A DNA stretch of 64,000 bases from Physcomitrium patens (taxonomy: Eukaryota; Streptophyta; Bryopsida; Funariales; Funariaceae), in NCBI RefSeq assembly GCF_000002425.4, contig NC_037264.1, positions 11,857,941 to 11,921,940 of the forward strand. The letters run 5' to 3'. Position numbers and translations under genes: made by a program. How positions within the stretch are numbered: the first letter of the stretch is position 1; each line of letters begins with the position of its first letter. Positions 1-11,960 of the stretch are shown one piece after another. The notes below the pieces were generated by a model. That model was given only the letters and a program-made list of their open reading frames with translations. It was not told the DNA's origin and did not search any database.

Positions 1-294
1 ATCTGACAAAAATGCTACAACAGGATATAGCCCTCCCGAGTGTCTGGATCTTTGGGACACGTCGAGAAATTCATCCTCCTTTGATTTGGAAAGCCATTGG
101 TTACGAAATTCAATCTCCATAATGTCAACACCACTAACGGGTGAGCCAGACATGTTTTATGATTAGGAGTACACTGTGAAAATAATCAATGCAAACAACC
201 AATCGATATACCGAACAAATCCAAAAAAAAAAAAAAAAAAAAAAACTTCCCAAACTGCTAGTGTAGGAGCTGAAGGCATACTGCATGAACGTAC
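1..294 (-). other. Partial fourth intron of the eS8 gene
   Basis: It begins with GTACGT directly after the GRADG codons and contains no match to the expected C-terminal exon. It includes a run of 23 A at 223-245. The acceptor is outside the window. Confidence 0.8.
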
Positions 295-1327
295 CCATCG
301 GCGCGACCGCACTGTCCAGGTCGAGAGGCGATGCAAGCAAGCAACCTGCCACTAGCAAACTGATCCTCCAAATGAGAATCAAGTTTGTGGCCCTCCACCC
401 TCTTAGCTAATTTCTTCTGAACGTGGTTACTCTTCTTCTCTTCCTCTGTGGCTTCAGCATCCTGAAATGAGCGCCGGGATACATGAAATTCCATTGAAGA
501 AACGTCGTACTTTCCCAAAAGCAATTGTAAATACAACGAAAACTTTAGAGAATCAATTTCATGTTTCAGTAGCCTCGACTTAAACTCCACACTTGCCCTA
601 ATAGATTAACGTATTTAGATAAGGAAACGAAACCCTACGGTCAAACCCGCTGAAACTGACCTCAGAGTCCTTCTTAGCAGCGGACTTCTTCTTCTTGCCA
701 ATTTCGACGCCGTAGTGCTGGCTGTACCAGGTACGGAACGGAGCAGCGTCTACCTGAACAATAGCATTCTTCACCAAAGTCTGAGTACGAACTAATTCGT
801 TGTTCGAAGCATTATAAACCACGTCCAATACTCTGGTTTTGCGGGTAACAGCCTCCGAACCCCAGGAATAATTGCCAGTATCCAAACGCAGCGCCCGGAA
901 CTTGGAGTTTCCACCACGCACACGGATACGCCTAACGGTCTTATTGCTGGACAACTTGGTCATGGCACCTTGCCTCCCAAGCTCGTACCTACATCACATC
1001 TACCATCAGGATCAAAACCAACCAACAGTACCAGACACACAACGGCAGTCACGTATAACCTAGTACGACTATACAAAGAAGAACAGTAAACCGAAATTTG
1101 TTGACGAGAGAATAATCAGAATCACACATGGAGACCTACTTGCGCTTCTTGCGCCATGACTTCTTCTTCCCTCCCGTAGCCCGTCTCTTGTGAGTGGAAT
1201 CCCTAGAGATACCTGCACAGTGAATTCAATGAAACAAGAATTGCTTAAACACGAGTTCTTTCCCACGAGTATTAAGGTGTTCAGTGTCGGAAGAAATCGG
1301 GGGTGGAGAGTCCAGAGTCGAACCCAT
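295..1327 (-). CDS. RPS8: 40S ribosomal protein S8 (eS8), 3'-partial
   Basis: Structural protein of the cytosolic small ribosomal subunit. Four coding exons read on the minus strand: 1327-1324 (ATG plus one base), 1212-1140, 988-661 and 461-295. All junctions are GT-AG and the phases fit, giving 190 complete codons. Exon 2 gives the basic start [11 protein letters not shown]; exon 3 carries [32 protein letters not shown] and [13 protein letters not shown]; exon 4 carries SNHVQKKL and [16 protein letters not shown]. These match eukaryotic eS8 throughout. The last exon (about 20-25 residues, LEGKELEFY-type) is not found in 1-294 and must lie beyond the left edge. The start at 1327 is chosen because ATGG followed by GT is a clean donor that completes the conserved MGISRD. 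No frameshift or stop is seen, so the gene looks functional. Confidence 0.96.
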
Positions 1328-1569
1328 GGTGATGTCCGCTGCGCCACCAGCTACCAGCAACGCAAGAAGCAAACTATCGTATGCAACAAGGATTTGCCCT
1401 GGAAACTCTTCTCGCCACTCCACTCGACCTCCGCGCGCTTGGTTTCCTTGGGTACCCGAGTCCCGGTCGGGACCAGCCAGACCCGTTTCTCTCGATTGAA
1501 CCCCACTCCCATGATGCACTGCGGTTATAGGGTGGCAAACTGCGATGGCAAATATTAAGGGGATTCGGA
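1328..1569 (-). promoter_or_regulatory. Presumed 5' leader and proximal promoter of eS8
   Basis: This stretch lies upstream of the eS8 ATG and is richer in G and C than the DNA that follows. Open frames here on both strands show no family resemblance. No TATA box is obvious and the transcription start cannot be placed from sequence alone. Confidence 0.4.
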
Positions 1570-1572
1570 CTT

Positions 1573-1668
1573 AATGTTTTTGGGTAACCAAATATCACGT
1601 GTATTTGGTTTTCGGGAACCCAAATATCACTTGTTTTTGGTTTCCGGGAGCCCAATTATCACAGATCA
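1573..1668. repeat. Three imperfect 32-bp tandem repeats
   Basis: The core AAATATCAC / AATTATCAC recurs at about 1590, 1622 and 1654, each time before a TTTGGTTTTCGGGA-like segment, so the period is 32 bp. A degraded fourth core (AAATATCGC) follows at about 1688. The array marks the boundary between the eS8 upstream region and AT-rich DNA. Confidence 0.75.
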
Positions 1669-1689
1669 CTCAAAATACCATCTCCCCAA

Positions 1690-2599
1690 ATATCGCTGTT
1701 TAAACTTTATTACCCCCTTCAAATTTTTGAAGTATCACTTGATATTTTGGTGATTTGGAAAAGTTAAAGTAAAGTGCATTTTATTCTAAATTTACTTTTT
1801 AATCCATCTATCTTTGCATCATGAATAATTCTCTCTTACATACAAATCCCCTACATAATATTTTGTCAAATTTAATTTAATTAATTTATTATTAATTTAT
1901 TATTTAATTATCATTTTATGTCTTTCTTCAATTTGTGATGTCTTATTATGAAGTTTATGTACAACACTACAATGCAATATAATAAAAAAAAAGTGGTTAA
2001 TAATATAGAAGAAATTTACTTTAGTTTTTATACTTAGTATCTTAAAAAATTCATTAGTACTTAAATATAGCCAATAATATAAGATTTTAATGCAAAGTAT
2101 AAGAAGATATTAAAAGTTAATCTAATATCTAAAAAGACAAAAATATTATTAGAAATTTTTTTTGTTACAAAAATGACTTAGAAGTTGTTAGTAGAATTTG
2201 AAACTAGTTTTAATGTCAAAAGTCTTGAAATAATTTTCAACCATAAAGTAGATGTAGGAAAATTATGAAAGTCAAAATAATAATCTAAATTTTATATATA
2301 CAAAAAAAAAAAAAAAAAAAAAACTTATTGGTTTAAAACATATAACATAAGTATCATTCAATCTATTTTTTTTTCTTGAATCTTGCTAAAATCTTCAAAC
2401 AAACATTAAGAAGTTAAAATTTTAAAAATTTTAAAAAATCATTTTAATATAAATTAATTAATATTTCATTTTATTTTATTTATTTAAATAATTAATATAA
2501 ATATTATTAAAATAATATTTTAAAAATTATGGATAAAAGATAATATTTCCTAAAAATATAGTTTTATATCATAAAGATGATAAATACTTTTGATGTGTG

Positions 2600-2654
<55 letters not shown>

Positions 2655-2904
2655 TTTATTCATATTATAATAGATATAATTTTAATACATTAAATTAAAA
2701 TTAAATTAAAATAATATGAATATTCTTTATAATATTACTCCAAATTATAAAAAATTGATAGAAATATTTTTAAAAATATATCAAAAATTAAAAACTTCAT
2801 ACATAATATTATAACGTAATATAAGTTTATTCTATAATTTTCTTAGAATCTAAGACTTTTATATCTATGGCATAACTATATTTATTCAAAGATAGTAATA
2901 TATT
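1690..2904. other. AT-rich intergenic DNA, no gene seen
   Basis: Very AT-rich with short homopolymer runs, including 22 A at 2302-2323. I see no open frame of coding character and no recognisable element. Confidence 0.6.
2605..2652. repeat. (TA)n microsatellite
   Basis: An uninterrupted AT dinucleotide run of about 48 bp. Confidence 0.98.
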
Positions 2905-3110
2905 AGACCTAGAATGGCTTTACCAAAGACAAAAAGACTAGAATCCTTGAAACAAGACTAAAAATAAGAAAGACATTGAGAAGAGTGAAAAAAGCTTTAC
3001 TCTTGCCTTTACATATACTATCTAACTAAAAGCTATGTAGTAATGTTCTACAAGACGTCCAATACATATTTAACTTATAAGGGAGGTTTTCTCTACATAG
3101 CCTTCAATTG
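2905..3110 (-). repeat. Family A LTR remnant, inverted
   Basis: The order of motifs (AATGGCT, CCAAAGACAAAAAGACTAGA, AAGAGTGAAAAAAGCTT, TTGCCTTTACATATA, ATGTTCTACAAGAC) matches the middle of the inverted family A LTRs at 14266-14807 and 36351-36896. Both ends are missing. It is the leftmost trace of family A in the window. Confidence 0.6.
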
Positions 3111-3637
3111 ATATTAATATTATAGAACCATTATATCTTTAGACAACCAATATACACTATTTATGAGCCTTGGTGAAGCTCGAACTCTTGATCTCTTAAA
3201 GCAAGTTATCCTTGAGGTAAAATTATTTATTTAACTTTTCATTTACTTACTTGTTATTTTTCAAACCTTCATAACTTATCCATAGTACTTCGGATTTATA
3301 TGTTTCTTATACCATTGAAAAGATAAAAAAAATTAAAATTTTAAAAATATATTTTTTATTTTTATTTTTGATTTTTTTATTAGATAAAAATTCAATGAAC
3401 AAATTGTGACTTAATTTTGGATGTTGTAATTACTTGATTTCATTTCTTTTACTTGTATTGTGGTTGTTCTTTTTGGATTTTTTGCCAATTGCATACTTTA
3501 CTTCACACCACCAATTACAAGCAATTCTTAATCGAGGCCATCTTGTAATTGGGATTGAAGAATGAAATTTACACTCACACCTACCTCAAATAAAATCATT
3601 GAACATTGAGAGTCTCTTTTCAGGTTGTGATATGAAA
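3111..3637 (-). repeat. AT-rich DNA ending in a family B leader fragment
   Basis: The left part shows nothing recognisable. From about 3530 the sequence (CACCTACCTCAAATAAAATCATTGA, then TTGAGAGTCTC and GGTTGTGATATGAAATGC) parallels 15040-15112, where it abuts a family B LTR. On the minus strand it is therefore the leader and degraded primer-binding region of a family B element. Confidence 0.5.
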
Positions 3638-4504
3638 TGCATTATATATTGCCATATATTCAAAAATAAACATGTCATTCCTTAAGGCCTTCATCCCTAT
3701 TATGTGGTCTTAAATGTTATGATAATCGCAATGTCTAGTCCAATAAGTCAACAAACAATAGCTCTTGAATTAAATCCGCTTGCTATTGATTCTCTATTTT
3801 CTAAATACCACAATTATACAGAAACTACAAATAAAGATAGAAGATAAATGCAATCTTTTCTATTTTTTTATTTTTTTATTTTTTTATAGCAAAGATTTGT
3901 TATCTTTGATCTTGATTTTAATTAGTGTTATTAATGAAAGCTTTGATTTTCTTTGTTGCATTTATAAGATTTTTTGCTGGCTTGCATGTATATTTGCTAA
4001 TATCATATTCATTGTCATATTATGTAAAGTCTTGCTTGAGAATGCATAGGACTTTTGGTTGTAGAAAGTAGAATAGAAATTGCAACAACAAAATCCTAAC
4101 TCTAATAGAATATTAAATAAACTCTAATTAAATTTTAATAATGCTAAGCAAGCTTTAATCAAATTCAAAAGAAATATTAAAGAAATTATAAAAGAAACAA
4201 TAAAAAAAATATTAAAAGAATTCAAAAGAAATATATAATAAATCTTAAAAGAATTCTTAAAAAATACTAAAAAAATATTAAAATAATCACAATATTTATT
4301 TTAAATAAATCTCAATTAAGACTTAATTTAATCCTAATTAAAATCCTAATGGACTTCAATCAAATCTTAAGCCAAATTATTGGCCAAATCCTAAATCCTA
4401 AGCTAATCCTAAATTCTAAATTCTAAATCTTAAACAAATCTTAAATCCTAAATCCTAAATCCTAAGTAAATCTTAAATCCTAAGCAAATTCTAAATTTAA
4501 AACT
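3638..4504 (-). repeat. Family B LTR, first fragment
   Basis: It contains the family B signature GCTTGAGAATGCA...GCAACAACAAAATCCTAACTC and then a long run of AATCCTAA / AAATCTTAA-like units (about 4320-4500), as in 15112-17082 and 33104-33732. It is interrupted at 4505 by family A. The AATCCTAA-rich sequence resumes at 14107, so the element between entered this LTR. Confidence 0.65.
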
Positions 4505-4808
4505 TGTCATAGATATATACATTTATCCCAATAGTTACTTATATCATTAGATAGAAGTAGATAAATGTAGATTAATTTCGTAAAGTCTTCTAGAAAACCT
4601 TCTTAGAAGCTTCAAAGATGCAATTTTGACTTTACATGTGTTTGTAGGTTAAAAACTTAGCCAACAAGTTAACCATGTATTAGTAGCTTAAAGAACAAGT
4701 TAACTCCATATAATAGCTTGTAAAATAAGCTAACTATGTAGCACATAAATAAATAAATTACCTTGCAAGTTAAGACATGTGGCTAGTAAAGTCAACACAT
4801 TGTCGTAT

Positions 4809-5594
4809 TATAAATCTTATAATATGTAAAAATTAGTTAAAACATATTATATATTAATAAATCTAGATGTATGTTAGATTGGTCTGTAGATTAAATTAAA
4901 AAGAGTTGGTATAAGAAAATTTACTTTATTTTTTTACTTGTTTTGATTTTGGCATTAAAAAAAATATATAACTTAAATATTTAGTATGAAGTCTTGGAAG
5001 AAGATGGAAGCCTAAAGATGAAAATCTAAAGTAATAGGAGACTAACTAAGAGGGATGAAAATAAGGCATAGTTAGATGAAGGCAAGGAATGGAGAACTTC
5101 ATCCCTATTAATCGAATACCATGTCCAATGAGCTTTGAAGAGGCTGCTTGTGACCTTAACAAGGATTTTAGTGACTTCAAAGAAGGCATTTAAGAATTAA
5201 AAGATAAGCTTGTAAATTTTAGGATTTGGATTACAATTTGTATATAAAATTAGAAAATTTGGAATTAGGGTGAAGAAGTTATAGACATTTGAAGTTTAGG
5301 TATTAATTTAAGACATACTATAACTCTTTTGAGGATACAAAGTATTGTATAGTAGTTCTTAAAGATCAAAAGATGCGACTAGAATGGCAATTTTAAGACC
5401 TACATCTTTTATGAAAGAATTATTACTTTTGAAGTTCATGTGAAGGAGTTATAGGGAATTGAAAGTGGTGCTTTCAAATCAAAGGTAGTAAGTGAGCGAT
5501 TTTGTTTATAGTAATGGTTGGAGTCATAACTTAAGTTTTTGGATGAATTTTTAGCTAAAACTTTTTGAAGAATATGAAATTTTATGTTAAAAAG

Positions 5595-5670
<76 letters not shown>

Positions 5671-5880
5671 TAGGATTTGAACTTATATTTTATGAGATAT
5701 GAAAAAAGTTGCATGCAAGTGTATAAAATCAAGGGTTTAAAGTGAATGTTAGGGTTTTCATGTTATCTCAAGATCTGCAATAAATTTTTAATTGAAATTT
5801 ATTATTGAAGTTAATAAAAATATATCAGTACTTTATATAAAATTTGAATTTGTTTGAATAATCGGATCAAGAGATATAAA
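4809..5880. other. Unidentified insert within the left family A LTR
   Basis: This stretch splits the LTR and has no counterpart in the other A LTRs. It starts TGTCGTATTATA, like the end of the 42243-43513 element, but similarity stops after about 12 bp. It contains a long (TA)n run and no open frame of note. Its origin is unknown. Confidence 0.45.
5596..5667. repeat. (TA)n microsatellite
   Basis: About 72 bp of uninterrupted TA, the longest dinucleotide run in the window. Confidence 0.98.
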
Positions 5881-6258
5881 GTTCTAGTCCTTAGTCTTAT
5901 TTCAAGTTTTTCTAGTCTTCTTGTTTTTGGCAATAGCCATTTTAGTTTAATATTATATCACCTTTTGAGTGACTTTCTAGTTTTCTTTCGTGATAGAAGA
6001 GTATATTGAGGATTTTTTTCTTCAAGATTCATGTTCTTGATATCTTGACAAGAGTGCTAATATATTATTTCTGTCTTGTTTTAGAAGTGAATGTATTATT
6101 CCACTTCTATTATTATATTTTAAAAATTACAGACTATCCACCTTTAAATAAAAAATCTTATTTTTCAACATTAATCTTTTCTTTAAAGAAAGTAGATTAT
6201 CCCTCTTTATGAAATTTTTTATTAGAGGTTACAGATTATCTTCCTCTAATTTAACTTT

Positions 6259-7272
6259 TTGGATTTATTTGACTTGTCTATGGAAGAAAAGATTATGGAT
6301 GCTACTCCTAGTAGAAGTGAGAATAGATTTGTAACTATTGCAAATTTTCATGAGCTTGTCAACTTTCTTAGGGCAAAAATTTCATGCATCACCAACATCA
6401 ACGATAGAGGCACTACTTCTATATTTATGGAGGAAGTTTAGGGTTTTTATTAAGAAGTTGTGCAATTGAGGGAAAGAAGTCGATCAACCTCACAATCAAA
6501 TTCAAAGGCTCTTACTTCTACAAGCTTAAGAGAGACAAGAATTAGTATGTCCAAGAAGTTTAATGGAACAAGATCAAAATTTTGAAGGTTTTTACAACAA
6601 GTTAAGTTTTACTTAAGATTGCATCCTTTCCAATACGCAAATGGATTTACTCAAGTCAACTTCATAAGTGCACTACTATCTAGAAGTGCTCTTTCTTGGT
6701 TTGCACCTTTGATGGAAAAAGATTCATGATTTTTTTATAATTTAAATTCATTCTTAGAAGTTTTTATAGCCACATTTGGAGAAAGTGATCGAGAACAAGT
6801 AATAAAGACCAAATTCTTATGTTTACAACAAAAATCACTATCAGCCACCACATATGTTGGTGAATTCCAAAACCTCATTTGCGACATGGATTGGAATGAT
6901 AAAGCACTTATCAATCAATTTTGATATGGATTGAAGGATAACGTCAAAGATTTTCTATTAATAATGGTGAAAGCAAAAACTTTAGAATAATTTATTGCTC
7001 AAGCTATTGCATGCAACAATTGAATATTTGAAAGGCATCAAAAACAAAGACTTAGCTTAAGAGAAAAAAATTAAGTAATGGCGATAGCTTTCAAATTTTT
7101 TGAAACATATTCATTAAGGCCGAAACCAATGCAAATTGATACAATAAGTTTTAAACTTCTTATGAAGCAAGAAAAGATTCAATGTTGCCAAGAAAGTTTG
7201 TATTTATATTGTAGAGAAGCTAAGCACATTGCTCAACATTGTCCAAAGAAGCAATACAATTACAAATTGTAG
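6259..7272 (+). pseudogene. Family A gag remnant, first internal region
   Basis: Remnant of the nucleocapsid/capsid polyprotein. An open piece (6259-6441) is followed by frame-broken sequence that still reads like gag (LHPFQYANGFTQVNF, SLSATTYVGEFQNL). A zinc-knuckle relic lies near 7190-7252 (YLYCREAKHIAQHC), where the first Cys of the C-x2-C-x4-H-x4-C pattern has become Tyr. Several in-frame stops rule out function. Similar gag pieces in family A lie inverted at 35112-36330 and 40737-41930, which supports the assignment. Confidence 0.7.
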
Positions 7273-7274
7273 CT

Positions 7275-8993
7275 GAAAAAATTCGTACATGTAGAAGTCA
7301 TAGATGGTCATTTATTATCTTCTACAAATGTTATCCATGAGATTGTTCCTTTAGATGTAGTAATTAAAGATTATAATAGCGTCGTAGTATTTTATATAAT
7401 AAGATCTCTCTCTAATTTAATTATTTTAGGATTACTCTGGCTAAAAAAATGTAATCCTTAAATAGATTGGATTTTTTGTAACCTTAATTTTTTTGATAGT
7501 ATAATCTAAGATTAGATTAGTGAAGTAGAAGTACATAAGTCTAGTACATCCAAACCTTTATTGGTAGGTGCAAGAGCTTTCATGCATGGTACAAAAGAAG
7601 GATCATCTTTTGTTATTTATACTATGCCTATTTTTAATGATGAAAAAACGTCAAGTGGTATTCCAAGCCAATATCAAGAATTCCAAGATATTTTTGAAAA
7701 AAAGAATGCAAATATTCTTCTAGAGCATTGACCTTATGATTATTCAATTACTTTGCAAGAAGAACTCAACTACCATTTGGACCAATTTATAGCTTATTGT
7801 AGAATGAATTAGTTGCATCAAAAGAATACATTGATGAAAACTTGGCAAAAAACTTCATACGCCATTCTAAATCTCTAGCCAAGATTCCTATCTTATTTGT
7901 CATGAAGATAGATAAATCTCTGTGGATGTATATGGGTTATCAATGACTAAATAAGATCAATATAAAAAATAGGTATCTTTTTTCTTTAATTTCATGACTT
8001 CTTGATCAATTCAATCAAGCAAAGATCTATACCAAAATAAATCTACGAGGATCATACAACTCAGTTTGTATTAATGAAGGAGATGAATAGAAGATTGCTT
8101 TTTGAACTAAGTATGGACATTTTGAATATAATATCATGCTTTTTGGACTTACAAATGCATTGGCTGCTTTTCAACATCATATGAATGATATTTTTTGTGA
8201 GTTTTTGGATGATTTTGTCATTTTTAACTTAGAAGACATTCTAATCTATTCTAAGAACGTAGAAGAATGTGAACTTCATGTGTGTCGCATGTTACAAAAA
8301 CTTAAAAATGTAAGATTATATACCAAGTTGAAAAAGTGTGTATTCTACACTACTCAAGTTGACTTTTTAGGTTACATCATTTCTAATGAAGGCCTTATGA
8401 TGGATCCCAAGGAGGTCCAAACTATCATAGATTGAAAGATTCTACAAACAATACTGGATGTATAATGCTTTATGGACTTTGCTTATTACTACCAAATCTT
8501 CATCAAGAACTTTTTTCAAGTTGTAGCTTTATTTATATGTTTGACTTGTAAAAACAAACTTGAGTGGAATAAAGAAGCAAAAGCATCATTTCATACTTTA
8601 AAGAAAGAATTTATTTTTGTACCAATCTTGTATTGCGTTGACTTTTCTAAGGCATTTTTTATGGAACTACATGCATCAAACTCTGCCTTGGGTGCCACGT
8701 TGTCACAAAGAAGAACAATTGATAAATTTTATCTAGTAGCTTTTTATTCCAAGAAATTTTCAATAGCCAAGATTAATTATGAAATCCATGACAATGAGCT
8801 CCTTGCAATCATGGATTCATTTCAAGAATGGCATCGTTATTTAGAAAGTGCTTCAAGTCCAATAATTGTGTATACAAATCATAAGAATCTCAAGTACTTC
8901 ATGTTAGTACATGTTTTGAATTGTCGTCAAAGCCATTGGAGCATGTCTTTATCCAAATTTAATTTCAAGATTACTTATCAACCTAAAAAATAA
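7275..8993 (+). pseudogene. Family A protease/RT/RNase H remnant, first copy
   Basis: Decayed pol gene. 7290-7500 matches the protease-linker part of the other A copies; 7650-7760 carries the linker IPSQYQEFQDIFEKK. 8136-8435 is the RT palm and thumb: MLFGLTNALAAFQ, then NLEDILIYSKN where the catalytic F/YxDD reads NLED, then VDFLGYIIS. 8472-8993 is RNase H: FYSKKF, INYEIHDNELLAI and TNHKNLKYF, where the usual Asp is Asn. Stops and frameshifts separate the pieces, and the loss of catalytic acids is consistent with G-to-A change. No integrase follows; the family A LTR at 9182 comes next. Confidence 0.85.
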
Positions 8994-9181
8994 GAAGATC
9001 TATCAGATATGCTTTTTAGATATCAGTGAATGTATATAGAAGCTTGCAAATCATAGAAATGCAACAAAGAAGGCTGAGGTCTTTCATCGATGATATCCAT
9101 CAAAATCAAGATTAAGAATTGTAAAAATCCATGAAAGATGATGACCACCCCTCATGGAACTCGTACCTACAAGGGATGTAA
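8994..9181 (+). other. Family A 3' internal end before the central LTR
   Basis: Short non-coding stretch with AGGTCTTTCATCGATGATATC and GAAAGATGATGACCACCCCTCATGG, which recurs before the LTR at 13588. Integrase and its tail are missing between RNase H and here, a deletion relative to the second copy. Confidence 0.6.
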
Positions 9182-9701
9182 TATCATGGATATATATATT
9201 TATCTCAATAGTTACTTATATGATTTGATAGAATTAGATAAATATAAATTAATTTCATAAAGTCTTCTAGATTAGCTTCTTAGAAGCTCCATAGACGTGG
9301 TTTTGACTTTAGATGTATTTGTAGGTTAGAAACTTAGTCAACAAGTTAACTAAGTATTAATAGCTTATGGAATAAGCTAACTATGTGGCACATACATAGA
9401 TAACTTGCCTTCTAAGTTAAAACATATAGCTAGGAAAGTCAACATGTTTTGGAGGTCCTATAAGACATTGCTATGTAGTTCCTAATTAAGAGTATATGTG
9501 GAGGTAAGAGTGAAACCTTCTTCATTCTTGTGATTGCCTTTCTAGTCCTTAGTCTTGTTTCAGGACTTTCAAGACTTTTTGTTTTTGGCAATAGCCATTC
9601 TAATTTAATATTATATCACCTTTTAAGTGACTTTTTAATTCTCTTTAGTGACACAAGAGTGTGTTGAGGATTTTCTTTCTTTGAGATTCATGTCTCTAAT
9701 A
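9182..9701 (+). repeat. Family A central LTR
   Basis: About 520 bp, colinear with 13588-14106: ATAGTTACTTATAT, TTAATTTCATAAAGTCTTC, TAAGTTAAAACATATAGC, CTTCTTCATTCTTGTG, TTTCTAGTCCTTAGTCTTG, CACAAGAGTGTGTTGAGG. It is shared between the two internal regions of the composite. Confidence 0.85.
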
Positions 9702-11960
9702 TTAAGCCATTGTATGTCACAATTGATTATTTAAAAGACATCAAGAATAAAGATTTGGCTTGAAAAGAATAAATCAAATAATGATGGTAGTTCTCAAGTT
9801 TTTAAAAATTTATTCATCAAAGTCAAAATTAATAAATTTTTTTACAATATATTTTATACTCCTCACAAAGAACGAAAAGACTTGATGACGTCAAGAGGGC
9901 TTATGCTTATATTATGGAGAAGCTAAACATACTACTCAACATAGTTTAAAGAAAGAATACAACCACAAAATGAAAAGCATGGTTCCTAAAGAAGATGATG
10001 TGTTGAAGAACAAGTTTTTTTAGTTACAATAGAGACTATATAATTAGAATCTTATGTAACTCCAATAAAGTTCTTATTTTTTCTTTTGATCCCTCACCTT
10101 GTTTTACAATAGAAGTTTGTTTAGGACCAAAAAATCAAAAAGTCTTGGCTTTATTAGATTCAAGAGACTTAGCTTATTTTATAGACAAAGATTTTATCAA
10201 AAAATAAGAGATATTATTAGTCAAAAAAATTAAATCTGTACATGTAGAAAACATAGATGATTGTTTACTATCTTCTAGAGATGTTATACATAAGACTGTT
10301 CCTTTAGATATAGCAATTAAAGATCATAATAGCATAGTAATATTTAACATAATAAGATCTCTATCCAATCCAGTTATTTTTGAATTATCTTGGTTGAAAA
10401 AGTATAATCCTCAAATAGATTGGATTTCTTATAATCTTAATTTTTATGATAATTTAATCTATAATTTCATTAATTAAGTAGAAATATGTAAGTCTAATAT
10501 ATCCAAATTCTTACAGGTAGGTGTGAGAGCTTTTATACATGGTACAAAGGAAGGATTATCTTTTTTTTTATATGCCATCTCTATTTTTGATGGCGAGAAG
10601 ATCTTAAGTGGTATTTCTAGCCAATATTAAGATTTTTAGGATATTTTCTTTAAAAAAAATACAAATATTCTTCTATAGCATTGACCTTATGATTGTTCCA
10701 TTGATCTTCATGAAAGAGCTCAACCACCATTTGAACCAATCTATAGCCTATTACAAAATAAGTTGGCTACACTCAAAGAGCATATTAATAAAAACTTAGC
10801 TAAGAATTTTATGTGTCATTCTAAATCTCTAGCCAAGGCTCTTATCTTATTTGTGAAGAAAAAAGATGAATCTCTATGGATGTGTATAAACTACTGAGGA
10901 CTCAACAAGATCACCGTCAAAAATAGGTATCTTCTACCTTTGATTTCAAAACTTCTTGATTAGCTCAATCAAACAAAGATCTATACAAAAATAGATCTAT
11001 AAGGAACATATAATCTGGTATGCATTAAAGAAGGAGATGAATGAAATTTTTTGTTTTGAACCAGGTATGGATATTTTTAATATATTGACATGCCTTTTGG
11101 ACTCACAAATATATAAGTTATTTTTCAACATCTAATGAATGATGTCTTTTGTGAATTTCTTGATGATTTTATCATATATTATTTGAACAACATCTTAATC
11201 TACTCTAAGAACACAAAAGAGCATAAAGTTCATATTTTTTGTGTATTACAAAAACTTAGAGATGTAAGATTATATGCCAAGTTTGAAAAGATTGCATTCT
11301 ACACTACTTTAGTTGACTTCTTGGGATACATCATTTCTAATGAAAGATTAATATAGGTCCAAAGAAAGTCCATACTATCATGAATTGGAAGATTTCAAGA
11401 ACAATAAGAAACATGCAATAATTTTTGGACTTTGCTAATTACTATCAAATTTTTATCAAGACTTTTTTTCAAGTTACAGCTCCACTTAGACATTTGACTT
11501 TTGAATACAAACTTGAATGGAATAAAGAAGTCAAAGCATTATTTGAGCTTTAAATAAAGAATTTATTTTTATACCAATGTTATATTGTGTTGACTTTTTT
11601 AAAGGTATTTTCCATGAAAAAAAATGTATCAGACTTTGCCTTAGATGCAATATTATCACAAATGGGAGCAGATAATCAATTCCATCTAAAAGCTTTCCAT
11701 TCCAAAAAAAATTCAACAACCAAGATTAATTATGAGATCCATGACAAAGAACTCCTTGTAATTGTAGATTCATTTCAAAAATAGTGTCATTATTTAAAAG
11801 ACACCTTGAGTCTAGTCACCGTATATATAGATCACAAGAATATTGAGTATTTTATGTCATTATATGTTTTAAATTGTCACCAAGTTCGTTGAAGCATATC
11901 TTTATTAAGATTTGATTTCAAAATCACTTATTAAGCCAAAAAATAACAAGGTTTCTTGGA
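9702..11960 (+). pseudogene. Family A gag/protease/RT/RNase H remnant, second copy
   Basis: The sequence jumps from the LTR straight into the end of gag, so most of gag is deleted. A zinc-knuckle relic near 9898-9970 has lost two cysteines. 10040-10450 is the protease-like segment (LALLDSR-type, decayed). 10600-11110 is the RT N-terminal part. 11135-11356 is the RT palm and thumb, with YYLNNILIYSKN in place of YLDDILIYSKN and VDFLGYIIS. 11587-11784 is RNase H (DFALDAILSQ, INYEIHDKELLVIVDSFQK). Multiple stops make it inactive. Confidence 0.85.

Larger units (their letters stand above)
4505..6042 (+). repeat. Family A left LTR, interrupted
   Basis: 4505-4808 (TGTCATAGAT..., AGTTACTTATAT, GTTAACCATGTATTAGTAGC, GTCAACACAT) matches the first half of the 9182 and 13588 LTRs. 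The LTR resumes near 5885 (TTCTAGTCCTTAGTCTTAT, GGCAATAGCCATTTTAGTTTA) and ends at TTGATA near 6042. About 100 bp of LTR expected between the halves is missing and about 1.07 kb of other sequence takes its place. Confidence 0.7.

Noticed and set aside
1226-1655. Frames on both strands over the eS8 first intron and leader
   Set aside because: They overlap the well-supported eS8 start exon and intron and lack any family similarity.
3780-4049. Hydrophobic 89-residue frame as a membrane protein
   Set aside because: T-rich sequence yields Phe/Leu/Ile runs by chance, and the region belongs to a family B LTR.
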